Assembly: GCA_021848325.1 (NCBI GenBank)
Contig: JAJZUU010000001.1
Coordinates: 53,721-117,720, forward strand
Length of the DNA: 64,000 bases
Direction of reading: 5' to 3'
Source: Pseudomonadota bacterium
GTDB lineage: Bacteria; Pseudomonadota; Gammaproteobacteria; Burkholderiales; JAJZUU01
Part shown: positions 8,871 through 16,512 of the stretch, piece by piece
Layout of the letters: every line of letters starts with the position of its first letter
Position numbering within the stretch: the stretch's first letter is position 1
The notes under the pieces: generated by a model
Told to the model about the DNA's origin: nothing
Databases searched by the model: none
What the model saw: only the letters and a program-made list of their open reading frames with translations
Program-made: the position numbers and the translations under genes

Positions 8871-9983
8871 CTAGAAAATGGCCCAGCGGCGGTAGCTCAT
8901 GGCCTTCTTCACCCGGGAGACGGCCAGGTCCAGCGCCGCATCCCGGGGAAGGATTTTCTTCGTCCTGGCCGCCCCCAGCACCTCCTCGGTATTGCGCCGC
9001 AGTTTCTCCTTGATGGTCTCGAACGCGGCGCCCTCGCTTGCTCCCTGGTACTCCATGGCGGCGCAGATCACCCCGCCGGCATTGGCGATGAAGTCGGGAA
9101 CGCACAGGATGCCCTTGTCGTGCAGGTACTTCTCCGCGGCCTGGGTGACGGGGATGTTGGCGCCCTCGAGCACCAGCCTGGTTTTAAGACGCGCGACGTT
9201 GTCCTCGTGGATGACATCGGGGCGCGCGGCCGGTATCCAGATGTCGCATTCGATGTCGATCACCCCGTCCCGGTCGAGCTTGCCGCCGCCCGCATAGTCC
9301 ACCACGCTGTTGCCGGCCTCCTTGAGGGCGATCAGCGCGGCCAGGTCCAGCCCGTTCGGGTCGTGGACCGTCCCCAAGGAATCCGCGGCACCCACCAGCA
9401 GCGCGCCGCGGTCGGCGAGGAAGCGGGCCGCGTGCTTGCCTACCGCGCCGAAGCCCTGCACCACGAAGCGGGCGCCCTCCAGCCTGAAACCGCAATGCCC
9501 GACGGCGACCTCCGCCACATGGCTCAGGCCCCAGCCGGTGGCCCCGATCTCGTCCAGGGGGATGCCCCCCACCTCCCGCGGCAATCCGACGGCACGGCCG
9601 ATCTCGTCCTTGACCCAGGCCATGCACGCCTCGTCGGTCCCCATGTCGGGCCCGAAGATATACTCGTGCGCATGGCGCAGGGAACAGGCCAGGGCGCGCA
9701 TCAATCGCTCCTTGTCGGCCCTGGGCATCTTCGGGTCGCCGTACAGCACCGCCTTGCCGCCGCCGTGGGGCAGGCCGGCGGCGGCATTCTTCAAGGTCAT
9801 CGCCCGGGCCAGCCGCACGCACTCCTCGGTGCTGACGTCGGGGGCCATGCGCACGCCGCCGATAGAGGGGCCGGCGGCGACGTTATCCACCACCAGGACC
9901 GCCTTCAACCCGACCGACGGCTCATGGACATGAATGATCCGCGCGGGCCCAAGCTCGTCGGCAAACTTGAAAGCGCCCTCCAT
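8871..9983 (-). CDS. Glu/Leu/Phe/Val dehydrogenase family protein
   Basis: An NAD(P)-dependent amino-acid dehydrogenase of about 370 residues. The ATG at 9983 is preferred over two upstream starts because AGAGG precedes it at suitable spacing. Visible motifs are GPSIGGVRM, the catalytic LPHGGGKAVLYGDP with the conserved Lys, GPDMGTDE, and a Rossmann motif VVQGFGAVGKHAARFL. The C-terminal PDFIANAGGVICAAMEY is family-typical. It is shorter than most hexameric glutamate dehydrogenases (about 410-450) and close to leucine/valine dehydrogenases (about 350-370), so the substrate is open. It lies 75 bp upstream of the oxidoreductase genes on the same strand. Deamination here followed by the oxidoreductase would give an acyl-CoA from an amino acid; the reverse route would make the amino acid. 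Confidence 0.85.
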   Translation of the reverse strand: MEGAFKFADELGPARIIHVHEPSVGLKAVLVVDNVAAGPSIGGVRMAPDVSTEECVRLARAMTLKNAAAGLPHGGGKAVLYGDPKMPRADKERLMRALACSLRHAHEYIFGPDMGTDEACMAWVKDEIGRAVGLPREVGGIPLDEIGATGWGLSHVAEVAVGHCGFRLEGARFVVQGFGAVGKHAARFLADRGALLVGAADSLGTVHDPNGLDLAALIALKEAGNSVVDYAGGGKLDRDGVIDIECDIWIPAARPDVIHEDNVARLKTRLVLEGANIPVTQAAEKYLHDKGILCVPDFIANAGGVICAAMEYQGASEGAAFETIKEKLRRNTEEVLGAARTKKILPRDAALDLAVSRVKKAMSYRRWAIF

Positions 9984-10270
9984 TCCAACCTCTTCTCGCA
10001 TCACGCCGACACGCCATCCGCCCCCGATACCGGTTCATCCTGTTGCGGGAACAAGGGCCTCCATGAAGTAAATATAGCAGTTCCGCGGCCCGGTCTCGAC
10101 GCCAGGCTGCCCCGTCTTGGTCATCGAAGAGCGCCGCCAAAACGTGGCGGGAGCGACGAGAAGCAGGGGACCGCGGGCGGCCTGCGCCAGTCGGAATGTT
10201 TGCCTACCTGCAGGATGGTCATGCCCGCCCTTTTCCGGTCAGGTATGCGCCTGCCCCGATGCGCCCGGAC

Positions 10271-11257
10271 CTACCCGGGAAGGGATACGATTTTCATCGG
10301 CAACACCGTTTGGCCGCTGCCGGAATAGTCGGCCCGGTACCGCGCGAATTCCGAATCGATGGCCGACAGCGGCACGGTGCCTTCGTCGCCCAACACCGCC
10401 GGATCGATGGTGCGCAGTTTGGTGCGGACACGGAACGCGGGAGACCGCTCGTCCCGGACGAATCGGGTATCGGGGGAGATCAGCGCGAGGAGTTCTCGCA
10501 GCGCCGGGTCGTTTCCCCGGTGCAGTTTTGCCCACAGCGCCTGGTCGGTGCTCCAGACATCGGCCTCGCCGATGATGCCGAGGCTCATCGCGGCCTTGAT
10601 GGCGCGGGCAGTGAGTTCGTACAGCCCGACTTCCCGAAAGTTGGCCCAACTGGCCTGGTCCGAATCGATGTAGGTGTAGGCCAGCCACCGCGCCACCGCC
10701 AAATTGCTGACGGCGATACGCCCATCTCGCGCCACCAGGTGGTCCACGGCGATCTCGATCCCCGCCGGCGTGGCCAGGCCGAGATGGCTGCAGCCGCGCA
10801 GGAAATAATCCAGGCGGTCGGCGCACAGGGCCGGCGCGGGCTGCTCCAGGATCGGGAAGGCACCGTCGTCCAGGAAGTCGCGCCAATGGTAGCCGTGCGC
10901 CGCAAGCCTGGCCGGCAGATCGGAAGCGGCCACGTAGTCTGGCTTCTTCTCCTCGTGGTAACTCCGGCCTTCCCGGCTGTCGAACACAAAATCGATGACG
11001 TGGCTGAATGCGGTGTGGCTCACGTCGTGGAGAAGGGCGGCAATCTGCTCTTCCAGCGGCGCCCCCATGCGGCGTGCCAGCAGCATCGTCCCGACGGAAT
11101 GCTCAAAGCGGCTGGTGGGCGCGGTAATGCCGATCAGGGCGGTGATGCCGTGCTGCAAGACCCCCTTCAGCCTTCGCATGGCGGCGCTTTCCATAAGATC
11201 GATCAGCACCGGCTCGCTTATCTCGGCAGGGCCGTAAATCGAATCGTGATAAAGCAC
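10271..11257 (-). CDS. HD-domain metal-dependent phosphohydrolase
   Basis: A 328-residue HD-superfamily protein. The metal-binding residues are visible as a His in SRFEHSVG (about residue 53), the HD pair in LLHDVSHTAFSH (about residue 77), and a downstream Asp in LCADRLDYF (about residue 148). This arrangement resembles dNTP triphosphohydrolase/SAMHD1-like and YdhJ-type HD proteins that cleave nucleotides. Family proteins act in the cytoplasm, and no signal peptide or TM segment is seen. It stands alone on the minus strand, separated by 287 bp from the amino-acid dehydrogenase and by about 800 bp of non-coding repeats from the chemosensory cluster. The substrate cannot be named from sequence. 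Confidence 0.8.
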   Translation of the reverse strand: MLYHDSIYGPAEISEPVLIDLMESAAMRRLKGVLQHGITALIGITAPTSRFEHSVGTMLLARRMGAPLEEQIAALLHDVSHTAFSHVIDFVFDSREGRSYHEEKKPDYVAASDLPARLAAHGYHWRDFLDDGAFPILEQPAPALCADRLDYFLRGCSHLGLATPAGIEIAVDHLVARDGRIAVSNLAVARWLAYTYIDSDQASWANFREVGLYELTARAIKAAMSLGIIGEADVWSTDQALWAKLHRGNDPALRELLALISPDTRFVRDERSPAFRVRTKLRTIDPAVLGDEGTVPLSAIDSEFARYRADYSGSGQTVLPMKIVSLPG

Positions 11258-11357
11258 AGGCGTGTTGCTCCAGGGTTTGCATGGTGCATATCCCCGGCAT
11301 CCTGTTTGGCTGATGGGGGCGGAAATGCCGTTGAACTTGGCTCAACTGCAACGGCAC

Positions 11358-11532
11358 TCATCCTGGAAAAAGCAGTTGTCCACAGATTACGCAGATTAAC
11401 CAAAATTACGCAGATTAACCAAAATTAAACAATGGGTAGCGAAGCTGAACTAACTCCTGGGTGAAGTGTCACTCATCGGCAGCGGTCTTAAAGTCTGTGT
11501 GAATCTGTGGACAACTGCTTTTTCCAGGATGA
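11358..11532. repeat. MITE-like element with 31-bp perfect terminal inverted repeats
   Basis: The left arm 11358-11388 and right arm 11502-11532 are exact reverse complements (31 of 31; arm begins TCATCCTGGAAAAAGCAG). They enclose 113 bp. Immediately inside the left arm a 19-bp unit containing ACGCAGATTAACCAAA occurs twice in tandem (about 11389-11426). No target-site duplication is evident and no ORF is present. It could be a non-autonomous transposable element or a large hairpin. Confidence 0.75.
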
Positions 11533-11688
11533 TAGGCGCCTCGTACCGATCAAGCACGCGTTCCATCGGCGCCGCGCATCCGCCCCGACCTCGGGAATGC
11601 ACTACCCCCGTTGCTGCCAGGGCTTGAGCAGAGTCATGGGATCAAGTTTATCATTGAACCATTTCTGAATGGTTGATTACTTACTGCC

Positions 11689-11745
11689 ATGGCAAGACCG
11701 CTACGTATTGGGTTTATCGGCGCCCTTTATCACGAATCTTTCTAG
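11689..11745 (+). pseudogene. N-terminal remnant of a REP-associated (Y1) transposase
   Basis: The frame reads MARPLRIGFIGALYHESF then TAG. The first 15 residues match the well-conserved N-terminus of REP-associated tyrosine transposases (consensus about MARPLRIEFPGALYHV). Nothing recognisable follows, so this is at most a decayed 5' fragment. The match is short, hence moderate confidence. Confidence 0.45.
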
Positions 11746-12064
11746 CCCCGGCCACGACACCCGCCATGAGCGATTTCTGTCTCACGCCGTCCTGCTTCTT
11801 TCCGACCAGCAAGTCACTGGCCGCGGGTGCGCCCGTGCCCGGATTGACCCGAAATAATGCCTGTGCCATAGTCGCTGGCATCGTGCAATTTACCGCGGGG
11901 CGAAAGAACGGGAAACATGCTCGACCAGCGCCACCAGATCAGGAAATTTACCTCCGCGGCCATCCATCGCCACCATTCAATCCCCATAGGGCGGTGGCTC
12001 GAATCTGGCGGCTCAGTCCACCAGCTTTGTTATCCGTGAACGTTGATTCCGGAGCCACCTGAAA

Positions 12065-12517
12065 ATGACTGATCAATACGCTGTTTTCATTCTGGACGGC
12101 CGAAGCTACGCCCTGCATCTGTCCACGGTAGACCGAGTGGTGCGCATGGTGGACATCATCCCCCTGATAAAGGCGCCGGACATTGTTCTCGGCGTCATCA
12201 ACATACAGGGGCGAGTCATCCCGGTCATCAATGTGCGCCGGCGTTTTGGCCTGCCGGAGCGGGAGATTGCCCTGACCGACCAGCTTATTGTCGCGCACAC
12301 AGCGCGGCGTCCTGTCGCGCTGGTGGCGGACACGGTGACGGATATCGTCGAATGTTCCGAGCAGGACCTGGTCACGGCAGAGAGCATCCTTCCCGAAGTC
12401 GAATATGTGGAAGGCGTTGTAAAACTCAAAGATGGATTAATCCTTATCCACGATCTGGACGAATTTCTTTCGCTGGAAGAAGAAAATTCCCTGGATCTGG
12501 CCCTTGAACCCCCCTGA
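12065..12517 (+). CDS. cheW: CheW-like adaptor (WspB/WspD-type), first copy
   Basis: A 150-residue single-domain CheW protein, which bridges chemoreceptors and the CheA kinase. Family signatures are the N-terminal YAVFILDGRSYAL strand, PDIVLGVINIQGRVIPVINVRRRFGL around residue 40-65, and a C-terminal VKLKDGLILIHDLDEFL. GGAG lies about 10 bp before the ATG. It is the first gene of the chemosensory cluster and is followed 8 bp later by cheR. A second, longer CheW lies at 15833, so the cluster has two adaptors as in Wsp systems. Confidence 0.92.
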   Translation: MTDQYAVFILDGRSYALHLSTVDRVVRMVDIIPLIKAPDIVLGVINIQGRVIPVINVRRRFGLPEREIALTDQLIVAHTARRPVALVADTVTDIVECSEQDLVTAESILPEVEYVEGVVKLKDGLILIHDLDEFLSLEEENSLDLALEPP

Positions 12518-12525
12518 GGCGGGAT

Positions 12526-13983
12526 ATGCGGCCCACCCTTCCCCATCCGCTGTTATCCCGGCTGAGCGAATTTCTCGCGGCGCAGACGGGCCTGCATTTT
12601 CCGAAAGAACGCTGGGACGATCTCGAACGCGGGGTAGCCGCCGCTGCGCGCGAGTTTGGAATGCCCGGCATCGAAGCCTGCGTCCCCTGGCTTCTGTCCG
12701 CCCCTCTGACGCACAGCCAGATAGGAATTCTCGCCAGTCACCTGACGGTAGGGGAGACTTATTTTTTCCGCGACCGCAAAAGTTTCGAGGCGCTTGAACA
12801 GTATGTGCTTCCGCCGCTGATCCATTCCCGCCGTGATTCGGAACGCCGCCTGCGAATCTGGAGCGCGGGCTGCTGCACGGGCGAGGAACCCTACTCCATC
12901 GCCATGCTTATCGACAGGCTCATCCCCGACCACCGGGAATGGAACGTCACGATCCTGGCAACGGACATCAACCCGTCATTTCTCCGCAAAGCGGCGCAGG
13001 GCGCATACGGCGAATGGTCGTTCCGCGATACGCCGGACTGGATCAGGGAGCGGTATTTCACGAAAAGAGGCGGCGGTCGTTTCGAGATACACCCGCATAT
13101 CAGGAAGATGGTGACGTTTTCCTACCTCAATCTCGCCGATGACGTTTATCCATCGCTCTCGAACAACACCAATGCGATGGACGTGATCTTCTGCCGCAAT
13201 GTACTGATGTACTTCACTGCGGAACGGGCGGAGAAATTCGTCGACAAGCTGCGCCAGGCAACCTTGAACGGTGGCTGGCTTATCGTCAGTCCCGCGGAAA
13301 CTTCAAACAAGCTGTTTTCCGGTTTCTCGCCGGTCGTTTTCACAGGGGCCATTTTCTACCGCAAGGTTACCGGCGATGCCTTGCCCGCAGGCAACGATTG
13401 TCCGCCGCTCCCGGCGGTTGCTGCGCCAGCCGAGGCCATACCTCCCATAGCGCCGGTTACGCCGCTGGAGCTTCGGGGGAAGCCCCCTCTTTTTTCGTTA
13501 CCCGATGCCCCGCGACCGGAGGCAGCATGCCCGGCGCTGGGCGCAATGGTGCAGGAACGGGATGAAACCAATGCGCTATGCGCCACAGCGCGGCTCCGTG
13601 CCAACCAGGGCAGGCTCGTCGAGGCGGTCGAGTGGTGCGAGAAGGCAATCGCCTCGGATAAGCTGAATCCGCAAAGCCATTACCTTCTTGCCGCCATCCG
13701 GCAAGAGCTGGGACAGTCCGGCGCGGCGGAACAGTCGCTGAAGCGCGCGCTTTATATCGATCCGGATTTCATGCTCGCCTACTTTGCCCTGGGAAATCTC
13801 CGCCTGTCCCAGGGCAGGAACAGGGAGGGAGAACGCCATTTCAGGAGAGCGCTGGTGCTGCTGCAAAAGCATCCGCAGGACGAACCTCTCCCGGAATCGG
13901 ATGGGCTGACCGCCGGCAGATTGGTGGAAATTATTACGTCCATACTATCGAGCCTGCCGCAGCCCGCCGCGGCCAGCGTTTAA
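12526..13983 (+). CDS. cheR: CheR-type protein-glutamate methyltransferase with C-terminal TPR (WspC-like)
   Basis: A 485-residue SAM-dependent methyltransferase that methylates glutamates of chemoreceptors for adaptation. The catalytic domain covers about residues 10-280 with TVGETYFFRD, the SAM-binding SAGCCTGEEPYS motif and FCRNVLMYF. A Pro/Ala-rich linker (about 285-345) is followed by two or three tetratricopeptide-like repeats (about 350-470, for example NPQSHYLLAAIRQELG and DFMLAYFALGNLRLSQG). A TPR extension is characteristic of WspC and other alternative-function CheR proteins rather than of flagellar CheR. It follows cheW by 8 bp and precedes luxR by 12 bp. Confidence 0.92.
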   Translation: MRPTLPHPLLSRLSEFLAAQTGLHFPKERWDDLERGVAAAAREFGMPGIEACVPWLLSAPLTHSQIGILASHLTVGETYFFRDRKSFEALEQYVLPPLIHSRRDSERRLRIWSAGCCTGEEPYSIAMLIDRLIPDHREWNVTILATDINPSFLRKAAQGAYGEWSFRDTPDWIRERYFTKRGGGRFEIHPHIRKMVTFSYLNLADDVYPSLSNNTNAMDVIFCRNVLMYFTAERAEKFVDKLRQATLNGGWLIVSPAETSNKLFSGFSPVVFTGAIFYRKVTGDALPAGNDCPPLPAVAAPAEAIPPIAPVTPLELRGKPPLFSLPDAPRPEAACPALGAMVQERDETNALCATARLRANQGRLVEAVEWCEKAIASDKLNPQSHYLLAAIRQELGQSGAAEQSLKRALYIDPDFMLAYFALGNLRLSQGRNREGERHFRRALVLLQKHPQDEPLPESDGLTAGRLVEIITSILSSLPQPAAASV

Positions 13984-13995
13984 TAGGGAGGCGAA

Positions 13996-14859
13996 ATGGA
14001 ACTGAAGCAATTGAATCTCACCAAATGCGAGTTGCAGGACATGCTCGGGATCGCCCACGATGCAATGGGCGTCTGCTCCGATCAGGAAATGCATAGCCTG
14101 CTGTTGCGCGTGCGCGAACTGGTTCCTTGCGGGAACATTATCGCTTTTCTCGGCGAAACCGGCGCCCAGGGTACCCTCAAGGGTGTCGCCAAGCTGGTCA
14201 ATGTCAGTTATCCCGCCGGGTGGCTGGGGGCTTACCTGGAAAACGGCTATGCGACAGTAGATCCGGTGCTGCGCTCGCATTTCAGGCAATTCAAGCACCA
14301 ACTCTGGTCGCAAACCTACCAGGGCGCCGTGTCGGATGCCGAACAGGGTTTCGTCAAGCATGCCGGCAGCTATGGGCTGTCCGAGGGGATCACCGTGGGC
14401 CAGCGTAGCAACGTGAGGGCCTTGGGCAGCCTGTTCTCCTTTGCCGGTGAAGACATGGGCGAGCACCCCAGACACCTGGCTGTGCTGGACCATCTTGTCC
14501 CCCACCTGCATGTTGCGCTGATGCGCACGGCGTTTTCCCCGTTGGATTCACGCTCCCCGCTTTCCGCCCGCGAGCGGGAGGTGCTGCAATGGATGATGGA
14601 GGGGAAAACCAACTGGGAAACCTCGCGCATCCTCGGCATCAGTGAGCGGACGGTGAAATTTCATGTGCAGAATATACTGGCGAAGCTGCAAAGCTCGACG
14701 CGCGGGCAGGCCATTGCCCATGCATTGGAACAGAGGCTGGTTGGCGGGTCTCTATCCAGTCTAGAAACATGGCTCGCTTCCGTCTGCTCTCGGAGCGGAA
14801 GTTTTCCCAATCCAGGATCGCCGCCACAGACTCTGCGCCTGCTGGCGGAAGTGCTGTGA
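13996..14859 (+). CDS. LuxR-family quorum-sensing regulator with autoinducer-binding domain
   Basis: A 287-residue regulator with SD GGGAGG before the ATG. The N-terminal autoinducer-binding domain (about 15-175) shows the ligand-pocket pattern YPAGWLGAYLENGY, DPV, QLW and YGLSEGITV, matching the conserved Trp, Tyr, Asp-Pro, Trp and Gly of LuxR/TraR proteins. The C-terminal LuxR-type helix-turn-helix lies at about 188-250 (LSAREREVLQWMMEGKTN, SERTVKFHVQNIL). About 35 extra residues follow the HTH. The last 221 bp overlap the 3' end of the converging luxI-like gene. It lies 12 bp after cheR, so it may be co-transcribed with the chemosensory genes. Alternatively it could be a relative of the EpsA-type regulators of exosortase loci. 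Confidence 0.85.
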   Translation: MELKQLNLTKCELQDMLGIAHDAMGVCSDQEMHSLLLRVRELVPCGNIIAFLGETGAQGTLKGVAKLVNVSYPAGWLGAYLENGYATVDPVLRSHFRQFKHQLWSQTYQGAVSDAEQGFVKHAGSYGLSEGITVGQRSNVRALGSLFSFAGEDMGEHPRHLAVLDHLVPHLHVALMRTAFSPLDSRSPLSAREREVLQWMMEGKTNWETSRILGISERTVKFHVQNILAKLQSSTRGQAIAHALEQRLVGGSLSSLETWLASVCSRSGSFPNPGSPPQTLRLLAEVL

Positions 14860-15373
14860 CCGGCCCGATTGGTTCATAGGGATAGCCGGCTATGACGAGC
14901 GCCCGCCAGAACCGCCTTTCGACCGCCACATAGATATAGCGGATACCGTTCTCCAGCGACCACTGGTACATTCCCTTATACATCAGCCGGGAGATGTGCC
15001 CCGGGGAGATGTCGCGATGCCGCAGATTGGGCGCCACCGTAAACCGGGTGACCTCGGTGGTGTCCCATTGCTTGCGCACCTGATAGTCCTTGCCTAACAG
15101 CGGAGCAAACTCGTGCTCCAGCATGAACGGCCGGCTGGGCGGCAAAAACCGGAATACGCCCAGCAGTTCGTCTTCGTCCGAAAACACCCCTATCGACATT
15201 GAAAACGGATCGTGTTTGTCCGTTTCCAACCCGTCCGGGCAGGGCGGAACCCATTGCAGATTTCGGCAAAACACCTCATGCCGGAGACGTGCGGATTTTA
15301 GCAGGTCTTGCTTGCCGGCAAGCGAGCGGATGCAATAAGGGCCTTCGTTAAAACAGATGGTTTCGTAGTGCAT
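14639..15373 (-). CDS. LuxI-family acyl-homoserine lactone synthase (autoinducer synthase)
   Basis: A protein of about 244 residues. The ATG at 15373 is chosen because AGAGGA (15382-15387) precedes it by 8 bp; a TTG at 15400 lacks such a site. LuxI signatures are visible in order: RLRHEVF, LQW, the ETDKHDPF acidic motif, GVFRFLP, and TEVTRF, which hold the invariant Arg, Phe, Trp, Glu, Asp, Asp, Arg, Glu and Arg of AHL synthases. These enzymes make N-acyl-homoserine lactone from acyl-ACP (or acyl-CoA) and SAM. It converges on luxR and overlaps its 3' end by 221 bp. A lux box lies about 90 bp upstream. The alternative is the related exosortase-associated N-acyl amino-acid synthase family, but the lux box and neighbouring luxR favour AHL. 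Confidence 0.82.
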   Translation of the reverse strand: MHYETICFNEGPYCIRSLAGKQDLLKSARLRHEVFCRNLQWVPPCPDGLETDKHDPFSMSIGVFSDEDELLGVFRFLPPSRPFMLEHEFAPLLGKDYQVRKQWDTTEVTRFTVAPNLRHRDISPGHISRLMYKGMYQWSLENGIRYIYVAVERRFWRALVIAGYPYEPIGPVTALPPAGAESVAAILDWENFRSESRRKRAMFLDWIETRQPASVPMHGQWPARASSFAASPVYSAHEISPSAH

Positions 15374-15433
15374 TTCTGCGTTCCTCTGGAAGAAATTCAA
15401 AGAGAAGGGTTAGCCCGGATGCTTCCGGGTGCC

Positions 15434-15439
15434 TTAATA
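15434..15439 (-). promoter_or_regulatory. candidate -10 element of the luxI promoter
   Basis: TATTAA on the minus strand. It would place the transcription start near 15427 and the lux-box centre near -45, the spacing at which LuxR-type activators normally replace a -35 element. Just downstream, CCCGGA-TGCT-TCCGGG (15414-15429) can form a hairpin at the start of the transcript. Confidence 0.5.
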
Positions 15440-15463
15440 GAGACAGAATTGGAGGGATGGCAC

Positions 15464-15483
15464 ACCTGTCCGAAAGGACAGGT
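15464..15483. promoter_or_regulatory. lux box upstream of luxI
   Basis: A 20-bp site, ACCTGTCC-GAAA-GGACAGGT, with perfect 8-bp arms. It has the same length and the same outer half-sites (ACCTGT...ACAGGT) as the Vibrio fischeri lux box. It lies in the divergent region between luxI and the second cheW, 90 bp from the luxI ATG, with a candidate -10 at the right distance. This predicts autoinduction of luxI by a LuxR-type regulator. Confidence 0.8.
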
Positions 15484-15528
15484 TCCAGGCAGACCGATAT
15501 TTGATATACCAATTTTCGAAGTGGGGCC

Positions 15529-15696
15529 CTAGGAGCCTGTCGGACTTAAAGGAAATCGGCTGCAAATCCACCTGACCGGTCCATATTTCGCCGCTTTTTT
15601 GGTCAATAGAACGACTATTGACCTGCAAAATCAACAAAATCTGTCCTCGGCCAGCCGAATTTTCGCTTCGATTCTTCAAGTCCGACAGGCTCCTAG
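15529..15696. mobile_element. 160-bp MITE, copy 1 (between luxI and cheW2)
   Basis: A 160-bp element (15533-15692) bounded by CTAG on both sides, with terminal inverted repeats beginning GAGCCTGTCGGACTT and ending AAGTCCGACAGGCTC. It contains an internal hairpin GTCAATAG-n5-CTATTGAC. An almost identical copy in opposite orientation lies at 54360-54527; I find a single base difference on manual comparison. It has no transposase, so it is non-autonomous. The CTAG flanks could be a 4-bp target duplication. It sits 46 bp from the lux box and about 137 bp before cheW2. Confidence 0.88.
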
Positions 15697-15832
15697 AGGC
15701 TGTCTAAACAAATCCCAGGCCCGCGCGGCTTGGTTATTGCAAGGGCGCCGCGGACCTGCGTCGCATGCGGGCGAGTGAATGGCAGAACGGCGTGATGGCA
15801 AGGTTTTCCAGGTCGTATGACGGAGTGTTTGC

Positions 15833-16468
15833 ATGGGCACAGGTGATCCAAAACCGCAGAAAAGGAAAAAAACGGCTATTGACTGGCGCGAGGTCGAGCA
15901 GCGCCTGCGGGCTGCCGATGCCGCGATAGAGCGTGTATGGGCGCCCGATCAAGCAGAAACGAAACGTGTCCTGAAAGAAAGGGCGCGGGCGCTGTCACAG
16001 GAACCGGCAAGCAGGGAAGTTATCGGCTATCTGAAAGTCGTGGAATTTCTGCTGGCTTATGAGACATATGCCATCGAGCCCCGTTATGTCCGTGAAGTTT
16101 ATCCCTTGGAGAACCTCACGCCGCTGCCATGCACACCTGCCTTCGTGCTCGGTATCGTCAACGTGCGCGGCGAAATGTTCTCGGTGATCGATATCAGGAA
16201 GTTCTTCGATCTTCCGGAAAAAGGGCTGACCGACCTCAACAAGCTTATCGTGCTCGACTCCGGGGACATGCGCTTTGGCATCCTGGCGGACGCCATTGCC
16301 GGCGTGCGCCATATCCCGGTTGCCGAAATCCAGCCGTCCCTGCCGACGCTGACGGGTATCCGGGAACAGTACCTGAAGGGCGTGACCCCTGACCGCACGG
16401 TGATTCTCGACGCCGAGAAGCTGCTTGCCGACGAGCGGATCATCGTGCAGGAACAGGTGCCCGGATAA
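15833..16468 (+). CDS. cheW: CheW-like adaptor, second copy, with N-terminal extension (WspD-like)
   Basis: A 211-residue protein with a CheW domain at about residues 60-200 (VVEFLLAYETYAI, PAFVLGIVNVRGEMFSVIDIRKFFDL, DRTVILDAEKLLAD). The N-terminal 60 residues are charged, possibly a helix (DWREVEQRLRAADAAIERVW), as in the longer Wsp adaptor WspD. GGAG lies 7 bp before the ATG. It begins a plus-strand run cheW2-mcp1-mcp2, separated from cheR by the quorum-sensing pair. Its upstream region is shared with divergent luxI and contains the lux box and a MITE. Confidence 0.9.
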   Translation: MGTGDPKPQKRKKTAIDWREVEQRLRAADAAIERVWAPDQAETKRVLKERARALSQEPASREVIGYLKVVEFLLAYETYAIEPRYVREVYPLENLTPLPCTPAFVLGIVNVRGEMFSVIDIRKFFDLPEKGLTDLNKLIVLDSGDMRFGILADAIAGVRHIPVAEIQPSLPTLTGIREQYLKGVTPDRTVILDAEKLLADERIIVQEQVPG

Positions 16469-16512
16469 ACTCCAACGCCAGTGGCCCGGCATCCAACCTA
16501 AGGAAAACGAAC

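Larger units (their letters stand above)
11258..12064. other. long intergenic region with repeat and transposase debris
   Basis: About 800 bp between divergent genes. It contains a 31-bp perfect inverted repeat element (11358-11532), a tandem 19-bp repeat inside it, a short hairpin AACCATT-TCTG-AATGGTT (about 11656-11673) and an 18-codon remnant resembling the N-terminus of a REP-associated transposase (11689-11745). The last 320 bp before cheW hold the presumed cluster promoter, but no convincing -35/-10 pair could be picked. Open frames within it have no recognisable protein character. Confidence 0.6.

Noticed and set aside
10005..10270. Possible small gene between the amino-acid dehydrogenase and the HD-domain gene
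   Set aside because: Several short frames exist but none has a ribosome-binding site or protein-like composition; I see nothing definable in this gap.
15434..15679. Small ORF through MITE copy 1 (and the similar one in copy 2)
   Set aside because: The frame is produced by the repeat itself in both copies, has no domain and is not preceded by a ribosome-binding site.
15750..15772. Second lux-box-like site before cheW2 (ACCTGCGTCGCATGCGGGC region)
   Set aside because: Only one half-site is similar and the dyad does not match the box at 15464, so it is not called.
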